Position numbers and translations under genes: made by a program
Notes under the pieces: generated by a model
What the model saw: only the letters and a program-made list of their open reading frames with translations
Told to the model about the DNA's origin: nothing
Database searches by the model: none
Shown here: piece after piece, positions 56,721 through 64,000 of the stretch
Layout of the letters: each line of letters begins with the position of its first letter
How positions within the stretch are numbered: position 1 is the stretch's first letter
From: Sedimenticola hydrogenitrophicus
Lineage (GTDB): Bacteria > Pseudomonadota > Gammaproteobacteria > Chromatiales > Chromatiaceae
Assembly: GCF_025175675.1 (NCBI RefSeq)
Contig: NZ_JANIOA010000021.1
Location: forward strand, 16,601 to 80,600
DNA: 64,000 bases
Direction: 5' to 3'

Positions 56721-56927
56721 TTCCCTGACCCGAATGGCACTTACTTAAGCCAAGAACCACCGTCATCCTGGCACAGGCCGGGATCCAGACTGCTTAATGG
56801 TGGCGGTATTCCTGGATTCCATCCTCAGGTCCGTAAACGGTGCATCCCTGCACCACTCCTCCGGCCTGCGCCGGAATGACGAAAATCCTGCAATTCACCT
56901 TATATAAGTACTATTCTTCTCTGACCC
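56721..56927. repeat. R4 MITE-like element, copy 2
   Basis: The element is 56732-56916, 185 bp, nearly identical to 54850-55034 through the body; the right terminal repeat is decayed (CTTATATAAGTACTATTC). Flanks TTCCCTGACCC and TTCTCTGACCC agree with those of copy 1. The remaining 56566-57039 gap shows no gene. Confidence 0.88.
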
Positions 56928-56984
56928 GGTTTTCCCGTTCGGGAGGAGGGCTGATTCGCCCCGTGCTGAACCCGGCGGCAAGTG

Positions 56985-57017
56985 AACAGGGCCTGGGCTG
57001 TGGGGGCAGGCCCTGTT
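56985..57017. terminator. Strong hairpin downstream of the beta-barrel gene
   Basis: AACAGGGCCTG pairs with CAGGCCCTGTT over an 11-bp stem. Followed by TTTGATG on the plus side, it is not a perfect intrinsic terminator in either direction, but its position after the 57040 gene suggests a terminator role. Confidence 0.4.
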
Positions 57018-57039
57018 TTGATGCTTGAGTATACGGGAC

Positions 57040-58047
57040 TCAGAAAGAACCGCTGATCTCCACCCCAAGAACCAGGGTGGTCATGTCATCACTGGTGAGG
57101 GACAGCACCCCGTTACCGGTATCCGTAGGGACTGACCCGTAGCTCACCTGAGGCACGTCAGAAAGGTGATTGACCTGACCGAAGACGGAGAGCTTCATCC
57201 CTTTGCCGAGCTTGCGATTGAGTTCCAGACGCAGGTCCAGGCCAAGGGCGTTGTCGCTGTCACTCAGGCTTGCAGTCTGAGTGTTGGGTGAGCTGTCTGC
57301 GTAACTGCCGTTGTAATCGGCCTTGGTCCAGTACCTGGAAACGCTTCCATCCATGGCGACGGACCAGTCCAGATTCAGGTTCCGGTCATACCTGGCACCG
57401 ATCCTCAGACCACGAAAGTCGGTAGAGAGCCGGTCCTGCAGGGAGACCGTCGTGGAGATGGCGCCAGCGGCATCGGAATCCTGATCCAGTCTCTTGAAGG
57501 AGGGACCGACCTGGAACGACCAGGAGGCATCGAGTCCTATCCCATAGTCCAGCAGGAACATCAGATCAGCACCCCAGTACTTGAGATCCTGTTCGATCCG
57601 GGTGGTCAGGGTCCCCCCGTTCGGGGTTCCAAAGCCGGTGCTGTTGTCGAGCTCCACCCAGCCGAACCTCATGCCGGCGCCGGTATCGGAAAAGCTGCGG
57701 TTGGTGTTGCGATCTGCGCTCATCCAGAACCCCTGGAGCTCAACCCGGGCGCTGTCCGCATTGGCGATGGTGCCGGGCAGGAAGGTGCCAATCCGGCCGT
57801 CGATCGCCGCACCGTAGGCCACCCCCTCGTCGGTGTCCAGGTTGTAGTTGCGGGTGAAGGGAGCAGCCTCGCCGCGTTCGGCAAAGAACTGGCTGTCCGG
57901 GTAGTCGATCCTGGCGACGCCGGCACCGATGTCCCCATAGGACCCGCTTTCACTTGCCACCACCCCTTCAGAGAGGGTTCCCGACAAGGCGAGCAGCCCC
58001 CCGCACAATAACCAGATCATCCGCTTGTTGTTGGTTGTTTCCGTCAT
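57040..58047 (-). CDS. Outer-membrane beta-barrel protein
   Basis: A 335-residue protein with a signal peptide (NNKRMIWLLCGGLLALSGTLSEGVVA). About eight or more alternating amphipathic strands follow (RVELQGFWMSADR, GMRFGWVELDN, YWGADLMFLLDYGIG, LRIGARYDRNLNLDWSVAMDGSV, ALGLDLRLELNRKLGKGMKLSVFGQVNHL). It ends in LVLGVEISGSF, with the terminal Phe expected for BamA recognition. The ATG at 58047 has AAAGGGG upstream. Function unknown; it may be a structural or porin-like protein. Confidence 0.8.
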   Translation of the reverse strand: MTETTNNKRMIWLLCGGLLALSGTLSEGVVASESGSYGDIGAGVARIDYPDSQFFAERGEAAPFTRNYNLDTDEGVAYGAAIDGRIGTFLPGTIANADSARVELQGFWMSADRNTNRSFSDTGAGMRFGWVELDNSTGFGTPNGGTLTTRIEQDLKYWGADLMFLLDYGIGLDASWSFQVGPSFKRLDQDSDAAGAISTTVSLQDRLSTDFRGLRIGARYDRNLNLDWSVAMDGSVSRYWTKADYNGSYADSSPNTQTASLSDSDNALGLDLRLELNRKLGKGMKLSVFGQVNHLSDVPQVSYGSVPTDTGNGVLSLTSDDMTTLVLGVEISGSF

Positions 58048-58365
58048 ATCCCCTTTCACCCTGTAGTTGCGAAATTGTGATGCAAGTCCCACTAGCGTGG
58101 TGCGGACAAGTATGAGAAGCCGGCGTGGGCAAGTCAACTTCCCACTACCAAGACCGGATTGGAGATTGGCCGGACACTCGCCCCAGGGCTGACCCAGGGC
58201 AGTGGGAATATCGACCGACTGGAGAGCGGCGAAGGGGGGTTCAGAGTGTTCTTGACTCACAGCTTGCGCCTAACGACACAAGGGCATGTCGATGCGGTCA
58301 ATGCGTCCCCTTTCCATGCTCCATTGTGGAATTATCAGTGACCCCATTGAGTCTAATCCTGAGTT

Positions 58366-58398
58366 GTTACTCTGACCCCGATCTCGGACCCCGATCTC
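58366..58398. repeat. 33-bp repeat unit containing CTCTGACCCCGATCTC
   Basis: GTTACTCTGACCCCGATCTC followed by GGACCCCGATCTC. An almost identical unit is at 60155-60187. The 58048-58488 gap otherwise shows no gene. Confidence 0.55.
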
Positions 58399-58488
58399 GC
58401 ATCCCAGACGCGGTGGACTGTGCCAGTATAAGTGAGTAAATTGAAGTTACTCAACTGATGCAGTTTTAGCCTGAGAGTTTCTCGCCAG

Positions 58489-59127
58489 ATGTGTGGACGT
58501 TTCGCTAACCATGTCCAGGCCATGCACGAGTGGCTGGATATTCTGCAGGATTGGCCGGCCGGTATCCCCACCGGTTTCAATGTCGCGCCGACACAGGTCA
58601 TCCCGGCCGTACAGGCGCAAGGGACCTTTCCCATGCGTTGGGGTTTGGTGCCGGCCTGGTCGAAGGAACCCTCCCCAAAATACGCCACTTTCAACGCCCG
58701 CCTGGAATCGGCGAGCGGCAAGCCGGCCTTTCGCGATGCGTGGCGTCACTCCCGGACCTGTCTCATCCCGGCGCAGGGTTATTACGAGTGGCGTACTGAA
58801 CAAGGTGTGAAACAACCCTACTTTGTCCAGGCACCGGAAGATCCGGGTTTGTTGGTGTTTGCCGGCTTGTGGGAGCGGCGTGAGGGGCAATATTCCTGCA
58901 CCATTCTGACCCGGGAATCGGCTGGGGAACTGGCGCGGCTCCACAGCCGAATGCCGGTGATGCTCTCACCCGGAGATGCCCGGAGTTGGCTGACCGAGGG
59001 TACCGGTGGTGCCGATCGACTCGGCGAGTCAAGGGTGCATCTCGATGTGCGATTTCATGCCGTGGATTGTGCCGTTGGGAACCCGCGCAGCCAGGGTGAG
59101 GCGCTGATTAAGCCCATCAGGGGCTGA
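58489..59127 (+). CDS. yedK: SRAP (YedK/HMCES) abasic-site DNA-protein cross-linking protein
   Basis: 212 residues. It has the catalytic Cys2 directly after Met (MCGRFANH), NVAPTQVIPAV, MRWGLVPAWSKEP, the Asn/Arg in FNARLES, GYYEW with its Glu and the HSRMPVML His. These are the invariant SRAP residues. The protein covalently shields abasic sites in single-stranded DNA. There is no clear operon partner. Confidence 0.95.
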   Translation: MCGRFANHVQAMHEWLDILQDWPAGIPTGFNVAPTQVIPAVQAQGTFPMRWGLVPAWSKEPSPKYATFNARLESASGKPAFRDAWRHSRTCLIPAQGYYEWRTEQGVKQPYFVQAPEDPGLLVFAGLWERREGQYSCTILTRESAGELARLHSRMPVMLSPGDARSWLTEGTGGADRLGESRVHLDVRFHAVDCAVGNPRSQGEALIKPIRG

Positions 59128-59198
59128 TTCAATGAAAATCCCGCAACGGAATATTTCATACCAAAGAGCGTTCCAAGGGGTCACATGGTAGCCCGATA

Positions 59199-60125
59199 CT
59201 AGCCATCCGGCGGAGTCATACGGTCATACACCTGCAGCAGCTGTTCGACACCGTCCGGGCCCTGGCTGTCCAGGTACAGTGCAGACAGCCTGAAATCAAC
59301 GGGAGTCCTGAATCCCGGGCCATGAACAATCGTGGCGTAGTGGTTTCCCGCAAGAATCCGCAACGCCGTGGTCAGGTAAAGGCGCTGCAAAACATCCGCG
59401 GCCAGCAACACATGCATGATCTCAGGGCCGGCTATGGAGTAGACCAGCCGTAGCTCACGTTTTGCCAGAAAGGTCATCAACCTGCCGCCATCCACACCGC
59501 CTTGTCCCAGGGAGACCACATCCACGTCTCTCGCTTCTAACTGCCGGATATCCCGTCTGTGGGCCTTTTCGGTGGTGGCTATTATTATCTCCCTCTCTTC
59601 GAGCCTCTCCAGTGCCGCTGTTGGTATATCGAGTGACCGGGAGAGAAAGACAATCACCGGCTTGCCGGGCAAGCCCAACCGTTCACGAAAGGTGACCAGC
59701 TCGTTCGGTATCTGGCCGCTATAGGGTGGCAACGATTGTGCCCTCCCCTCGGAGAGATCTCTCAGGTAGCGCCCGTTCATGATCAGGGCATCGGCCGGCG
59801 CGGCCAGTTCAAGCAGCAGGCGCCAGTCCCGCTGGTTCGCTGTCGCTTCCGGTACACCACTCTCCCCCGTCTCCGGATCGGTCACGGCGATCCGTCCGTC
59901 CAGACTGGACAGGAAGTTGCTGTAGACATAGCAGCGGGCGGGATCGTCGGGCAGACAGGTTCGCAGATCCTGGCTCAGGTAGAGCCCGGCCAGTTTGGCA
60001 GAGTTCCTGTCGGGATAGAGCTGTTGCAGGCCGGGATCACCCTGTGAATCGCTTCCCGACTGATCGTCGTCACCGGATACCATTCCTACAGGATAGCCGG
60101 ATTCTGTAGACCACGTATGCGTCAA
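59199..60125 (-). CDS. RibD C-terminal-domain (dihydrofolate-reductase fold) protein
   Basis: 308 residues. The core YSNFLSSLDGRIAV begins the fold, followed by LAAPADALIMNGRYLRDL, DVVSLGQGGVDGGRLMTFLAKRELRLVYSIAGPEIMHVLLAADVLQRLYLT. This matches the reductase half of riboflavin-synthesis RibD, without a deaminase domain. It may reduce a pyrimidine or a related substrate; riboflavin genes are not adjacent. The upstream open frame has a non-conserved acidic tail (GDDDQSGSDSQGD); a later ATG at 60083 could be the true start. Confidence 0.8.
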   Translation of the reverse strand: MTHTWSTESGYPVGMVSGDDDQSGSDSQGDPGLQQLYPDRNSAKLAGLYLSQDLRTCLPDDPARCYVYSNFLSSLDGRIAVTDPETGESGVPEATANQRDWRLLLELAAPADALIMNGRYLRDLSEGRAQSLPPYSGQIPNELVTFRERLGLPGKPVIVFLSRSLDIPTAALERLEEREIIIATTEKAHRRDIRQLEARDVDVVSLGQGGVDGGRLMTFLAKRELRLVYSIAGPEIMHVLLAADVLQRLYLTTALRILAGNHYATIVHGPGFRTPVDFRLSALYLDSQGPDGVEQLLQVYDRMTPPDG

Positions 60126-60154
60126 AATAAATTGTGGCTGTCCCGGTTTTTGCG

Positions 60155-60187
60155 GTTACTCTGACCCCGATCTCCGACCCCGATCTC
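60155..60187. repeat. 33-bp repeat unit, second copy
   Basis: GGTTACTCTGACCCCGATCT followed by CCGACCCCGATCTC, matching 58366-58398. It lies between two tandem genes. Confidence 0.55.
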
Positions 60188-60223
60188 CCGGGTGACCTCC
60201 ATAGCATCGGTTCCCGTTCCCCG

Positions 60224-62386
60224 TCAATCATCAGGCTCCGCAGTCGCCTGTGCTGTCGGCCCCTTAGATGCACGGCCCGGCCGGGAGAGCCACTTTTTCA
60301 ATCCCAGAGCAGCGAAGAGAAGGATGACCACCGCCAGTGCCAGCAACGCGAAATCGGGCAAATCCGGTTTTCGTACCGCAGCGATCAGTCTGTCGGCGAA
60401 CAGGGCAATGGCAATGATACCCGGTGTCATGCCCAACAGGGTACCCAGTAAGTAATCGCGAAAGCTGATATGGGAGGCGCCGGCGACCAGATTGATGACC
60501 GTAAAGGGTGCGACGGGGATGACACGTACCGTAATGACCGCCAGCAATCCATGTTGCGCCAGGCGCCGACTGATGCGATTGATGCTGGCGCCGGCGAATC
60601 GACGCACCACCTCGCGCCCGAGAAAAGCACCCACCAGGTAGCCCAGCACGGCACTCAGCTCGGTACCGAGCAGGGCATATGCAAGCCCGGTCCAGCTACC
60701 GAAGGTGATCAGGGTGATGACAATCAGCAGGGTGATAGGGATTGCAATGAGTCCCCCCAGCAGAAAGATGGCCATCACGATGAGCGGCGTGAAAGGGTTA
60801 TCCTTGACCAGCTTCGCCGTCTGTTTCAGGGTCTCCAGGTCCAGCCAGTCTCCCAATGGCGTCCAGCGCCAGGCGGCGGCCAGCGCCAATAAACCGCCCA
60901 GTACCAGGCCGATCAGCAAAAGACGCCGACTGAGCGGTTGTCGCTCCTCGGCGGGCAACAGGTAGTCCGCCAACTGCTCCGGGTCCAACGGGGATTCCGG
61001 GTCGACAATCTGCGCCTCGGGCAACATTTCATCGGCCAGTTCGGAGACCCTGCAGTCCAGCGGTTTGAGGGTGCGCGGCCGACCCTGCAGGCCCTCGATT
61101 GCGGCGATCAGAGAGGGCCTCTCTTCAAGCTGGGTGGAGATAGTATCTGGCGTTATCCCCAGGTGTTCAGCCAGCAACCGGTTACGAAAGGCAGCGATCT
61201 GTGAGCGTTCGGTATCGTTGCTTGCCTCCATGGCAAGATCACACTCCGAATCCAGCCCCATGGAGCGGTTGCTGAGGTTGGACGACGCCACTCGCAGCAA
61301 AATGTCATCGATGACCATGATCTTGCTGTGCAGGCAGATGTGTTGGTTACCCAACCCTTCCTGATCGGCGTAATAGATCCGCAGCCGTCCCTTGGGATCA
61401 GCCTCGCGCAACTGCCGTATCAGGCGGCCGCGCAAGACATCCATCGTATACTGTTCCAGCCAGCCCCCGGTCATCAGTGGCAATACCAGGATTACCTCGG
61501 GCCCTGACGCTTCACGCAAACGCGCTGCCAGCGCCTTGCCCAACTTCCATGAGGTAAAGTACTGGTTTTCGATGTAGATAAATTGTTCGGCGGCAGCAAT
61601 TGAGTCCAGGTACAGCCGCTCCACCTCGCGTACCTCTCGCTGTTGCCGATAGGCCGGCAAGGTGCGGGCGATGGCGATGTTCACCTGTTCCAGGTCTGCC
61701 GTCACCCGCTCAGGCCAGGGTGTCGAATGACCGGCGGTGGTGACCCGCTTGAGTCGTTGTCCGGTGGCACGATGCCAGCGCTCCCGGGCCAGTTCACCCA
61801 GGGCGAGTGCGATGTCACCCTCAACCAGCATCTGTACGTCATGGAAAGGCGGATAGGCCTTGCCGTCGGAATCCACACGTCGCGGGTCGTCTGGTCGATG
61901 TGCCGTGGTATCCCAACGCTGTTTGCAGAGATCGAGGCCACCAACAAACGCAATCGTGTCGTCGATAACTACCACTTTCTGATGTTGAGATCCCCCCGCC
62001 GGATAGGCGTCATCGAGGTGGAAATGCAGCCGTCGATTCGTTTTCCACACGAGCTTATACATCGGCAACCACTCCCGCTCCAGGGTATACAGCATAGCCC
62101 AGTCCCAATTCAGCACGTAGGCGTGGAGTCCCTTGCGACGTTTCACGACCGTGTTGAAGAAATCGCCCAGATTTCGCGGCAAGGCGTTATCTTGTACCGG
62201 GTCCCGAATCAGCTGTACCTGACTGTCGATGTCCCAGGAGAGAATATAGATCGAGTGTTCAGCCCGTTGGATCGCCTCATAGAGCGCCCGAAAGTAGGCC
62301 TCCCCGTCGATAAGAAAGGCGGCTCGCCTGGCGTGCTCGATACGCCAGCAGTTGTCACCCGGCTTTAGTATTGTAGCGCGCCTCAT
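60224..62386 (-). CDS. Phospholipase D-like protein fused to a DedA/VTT membrane domain
   Basis: 720 residues. Two HKD motifs (HQKVVVIDDTIAFVGGLDLC and HSKIMVIDDILLRVASSNL) make a complete PLD active site. The last 230 residues are a VTT/DedA-type membrane domain (LIVMAIFLLGGLIAIPITLLIVITLITFGSWTGLAYALLGTELSAVLGYLVGAFLGREVVRR and FTVINLVAGASHISFRDYLLGTLLG). PLD-VTT fusions of this type are known in proteobacteria and may act on membrane phospholipids. Confidence 0.92.
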   Translation of the reverse strand: MRRATILKPGDNCWRIEHARRAAFLIDGEAYFRALYEAIQRAEHSIYILSWDIDSQVQLIRDPVQDNALPRNLGDFFNTVVKRRKGLHAYVLNWDWAMLYTLEREWLPMYKLVWKTNRRLHFHLDDAYPAGGSQHQKVVVIDDTIAFVGGLDLCKQRWDTTAHRPDDPRRVDSDGKAYPPFHDVQMLVEGDIALALGELARERWHRATGQRLKRVTTAGHSTPWPERVTADLEQVNIAIARTLPAYRQQREVREVERLYLDSIAAAEQFIYIENQYFTSWKLGKALAARLREASGPEVILVLPLMTGGWLEQYTMDVLRGRLIRQLREADPKGRLRIYYADQEGLGNQHICLHSKIMVIDDILLRVASSNLSNRSMGLDSECDLAMEASNDTERSQIAAFRNRLLAEHLGITPDTISTQLEERPSLIAAIEGLQGRPRTLKPLDCRVSELADEMLPEAQIVDPESPLDPEQLADYLLPAEERQPLSRRLLLIGLVLGGLLALAAAWRWTPLGDWLDLETLKQTAKLVKDNPFTPLIVMAIFLLGGLIAIPITLLIVITLITFGSWTGLAYALLGTELSAVLGYLVGAFLGREVVRRFAGASINRISRRLAQHGLLAVITVRVIPVAPFTVINLVAGASHISFRDYLLGTLLGMTPGIIAIALFADRLIAAVRKPDLPDFALLALAVVILLFAALGLKKWLSRPGRASKGPTAQATAEPDD

Positions 62387-62930
62387 AATCCGTCAGCCTC
62401 CGGGACGGGGAAGAGGGAAATCGCCGCGCTTGGGCAGGGAATCGGCCGGGCATCGCTGCTGGCACGCAATATTACCCAGAGAGCCGAAGGGATCACTGTA
62501 CGACATTTTTTTGTGTACCGTCCGAAACGGGGCGAAGCGAAGGGGACCCTGTCCAGCCCGGATGTCGGTAACTGCATGTTTTGAATTTCTTTTGGTTCAT
62601 GCAAATCCATTCGCCCGAAGTGTTACCTGATGCCTGAATAATCAGCCCGCTAATGAAAAAGATACCTGTCCTGAAAGAGACCAAAAGGGTAACCAGTGAT
62701 CGTTTTGGGGTGCTGCGTTTTTCAAATCCGGATAAGTCAATTAAAGCAGATTACAGTGAAACGGGTTGAGGAGAGCATGATAGCCCGAACAGGCTTCATT
62801 GTTATGGCCGTAACGGGGTCCGGTTCGGTGGATGAACTTTTCCGGCCAACTGATAACATCGACAGTGTGTTACAGCAGGGTTTCCGGCAATGGACGGCCT
62901 GGAGCCAGGTCAAAGTAAAAGGGACGCATC
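62387..62930. other. Gap without recognised gene
   Basis: Short open frames occur but none has a known motif, a good Shine-Dalgarno or typical codon composition. A frame at 62696-62947 could encode 83 residues, but it ends inside the repeat at 62931, so I do not call it a gene. Confidence 0.4.
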
Positions 62931-63130
62931 GAATGGCACTGCCTTAAGCTCAAATGTAGGGTGGGTTAGCGTTTTTTGCGTAACCCACCAAGCGTTGCGC
63001 AGCAACACAACCCGTTTGTTTAAGGTGTGCCTGACGGCACGGTTGGTGGGTTACGGCGCAAACAACGCGCCTAACCCACCCTACATTGGATACGAATCCG
63101 CTTAAGTCAGTGCCATTCGATGCGTCCCCC
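62918..63130. repeat. Composite palindromic element with GAATGGCACT ends and an inner GTAGGGTGGGTTAG palindrome
   Basis: GGGACGCATCGAATGGCACT (ending 62940) reads inverted in AGTGCCATTCGATGCGTCCC (from 63109). Inner repeats CCTTAAG / CTTAAG follow. Inside sits the palindrome ATGTAGGGTGGGTTAG (62954) to CTAACCCACCCTACAT (63086). The outer ends resemble R4; the inside resembles the 10883-11105 cluster. Confidence 0.75.
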
Positions 63131-63241
63131 TTTTTTCCTGGTGGTGCACTTACAACTTGAGTTCACCAAATCCTGGGCGTCCCGGTGTTTGCTACCACCT
63201 ATACTGGTAGGTGGGCGAGGTTGTGAAAAGGGGGGTGTGGA

Positions 63242-63925
63242 GTGGTAGATGTAGGCAGGCGATTGCTGTTGGTTGCCCTGTTGCTGCTGGTCAATGCTCC
63301 CGGTTACTCCGCCACTCGAGTTGCGTGCCCTGTCCCGGGAGTCACCCTGTTCAGTGACCAAGCGGAGGACGGCGAGCTGGCATGCCAGGCGGTTGGCGCA
63401 ACGCTGGCGTTTATGCGTGGCCACGGCTTCCGCGTCGATGCCCGGTTTACCATCGACCTGGTGGATCGTCCCCTGAGCCTGCATGGCACGGAGGTGACGG
63501 GCACCTACGATTCCAGGCGCTTTCATATCGAGGTTCCCAGTTTCAGCCAGGCGCAACTGATGGCGCAACGCCACCCGCCATTTCGGATGAGAATGAGCCG
63601 GGCGCTGTGGCAAAGCTTCGTGGCGCACGAGGTAGCCCACGCGGTGGCACAAGCCAACTTTCGGGTGCCGAAGCCTTCACTTGAGGCACATGAATACATC
63701 GCCTACGTGGTGCAACTCGCGACCCTTCCCGATGTACTCCAGCAGCAGTTACTGGCATCGTTCAGTAATCCGGCGTTCTACCATGAGAGGGAGATCAACG
63801 GGATTTTTCTGCAGCTGGACCCGGAGGTCTTTGCAGTGAAGGCCTACCGGCACTTTGTCGCCCAGCCCGATCCGCAGACATTTTTTCAGCGCCTGCTGAA
63901 TAGCAGGCTCGGTTCGCCCCGTTAG
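63242..63925 (+). CDS. Exported putative metalloprotease-like protein (DUF6639-like)
   Basis: 227 residues with a signal peptide (VGRRLLLVALLLLVNAPGYSATR; GTG start). An HExxH motif occurs in LWQSFVAHEVAHAVAQANF, and an Asp/Glu-containing LEAHEYIAYVVQLA follows some 20 residues later, which could supply the third ligand. The organisation recalls DUF6639-type proteins. It ends 75 bp before the window edge; no further gene is seen. Confidence 0.65.
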   Translation: MVDVGRRLLLVALLLLVNAPGYSATRVACPVPGVTLFSDQAEDGELACQAVGATLAFMRGHGFRVDARFTIDLVDRPLSLHGTEVTGTYDSRRFHIEVPSFSQAQLMAQRHPPFRMRMSRALWQSFVAHEVAHAVAQANFRVPKPSLEAHEYIAYVVQLATLPDVLQQQLLASFSNPAFYHEREINGIFLQLDPEVFAVKAYRHFVAQPDPQTFFQRLLNSRLGSPR

Positions 63926-64000
63926 TGAGGTTTTGCAGTCCCGGCCGCTACAGGTCCGCCCCGGTCTGTGATAAATATTAACATTAAAGGGCTCTGACCT

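Overview
The window is GC-rich, densely coded chromosomal DNA of a Gram-negative bacterium, almost certainly a gammaproteobacterium. The pointers are cmoAB, nudC, the tesA/ybbA/ybbP cluster, polB (DNA polymerase II) and a PutA without an N-terminal DNA-binding domain. Together with a copper/cytochrome gene group, an N-ATPase operon and many small palindromic insertions, this resembles the genomes of marine or sulfur-oxidising Gammaproteobacteria, but that placement is inference. No rRNA, tRNA, CRISPR array, phage or full-length transposase gene was seen.

Layout. 1-8.9 kb: 3'-truncated putA with an AraC-type regulator, an alpha/beta hydrolase, an AcuI-type reductase, cmoAB and a periplasmic protein. 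9.2-10.8 kb: a cobalamin riboswitch in front of a 27-codon ORF, a small HTH protein and nudC, with no cobalamin gene behind it. 11.1-15.4 kb: a ZnuA-like/SCO1 fusion, a small exported protein, a DUF2889 protein, a phytase-like esterase and tesA. 15.4-21.1 kb: ybbA, ybbP, polB. 21.2-24.8 kb: a putative metallopeptidase, a two-component system and a small membrane protein. 25-34.7 kb: a SulP transporter, NhaA and an eight-gene N-ATPase operon (atpD-C-Q-B-E-F-A-G). 35.1-38.4 kb: a ModA-like binding protein paired with a GGDEF-EAL sensor. 38.5-40 kb: a frameshifted Cys-rich gene, a Met/His-rich cytochrome c and a small Cys-rich exported protein. 40.3-46.2 kb: a single-chain glutamate synthase (GltB fused to GltD). 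47-53.6 kb: a pseudokinase/AAA/GAF/GGDEF giant regulator with two upstream genes. 54-64 kb: OmpA-like protein, beta-barrel, SRAP protein, RibD-C reductase, PLD-DedA fusion and small unknown proteins separated by repeats.

The window is peppered with non-autonomous repeat elements. One family (R2, about 106 bp) is flanked by 7-8 bp target duplications at all three copies. One copy split the ybbA/ybbP start-stop overlap, and another sits inside a copy of a second family (R1). A third family (R4, 185 bp) has a perfect 18-bp terminal repeat.

The most unusual coding observations are: (1) a ZnuA-like domain in which all three histidine metal ligands are phenylalanine, fused to an intact SCO1 domain; (2) an orphan cobalamin riboswitch; (3) a kinase-like domain lacking the Lys, HRD-Asp and DFG-Asp, joined to AAA, GAF and GGDEF domains; (4) an N-ATPase with an altered alpha-subunit P-loop, an altered c-subunit ion site and no atpR.
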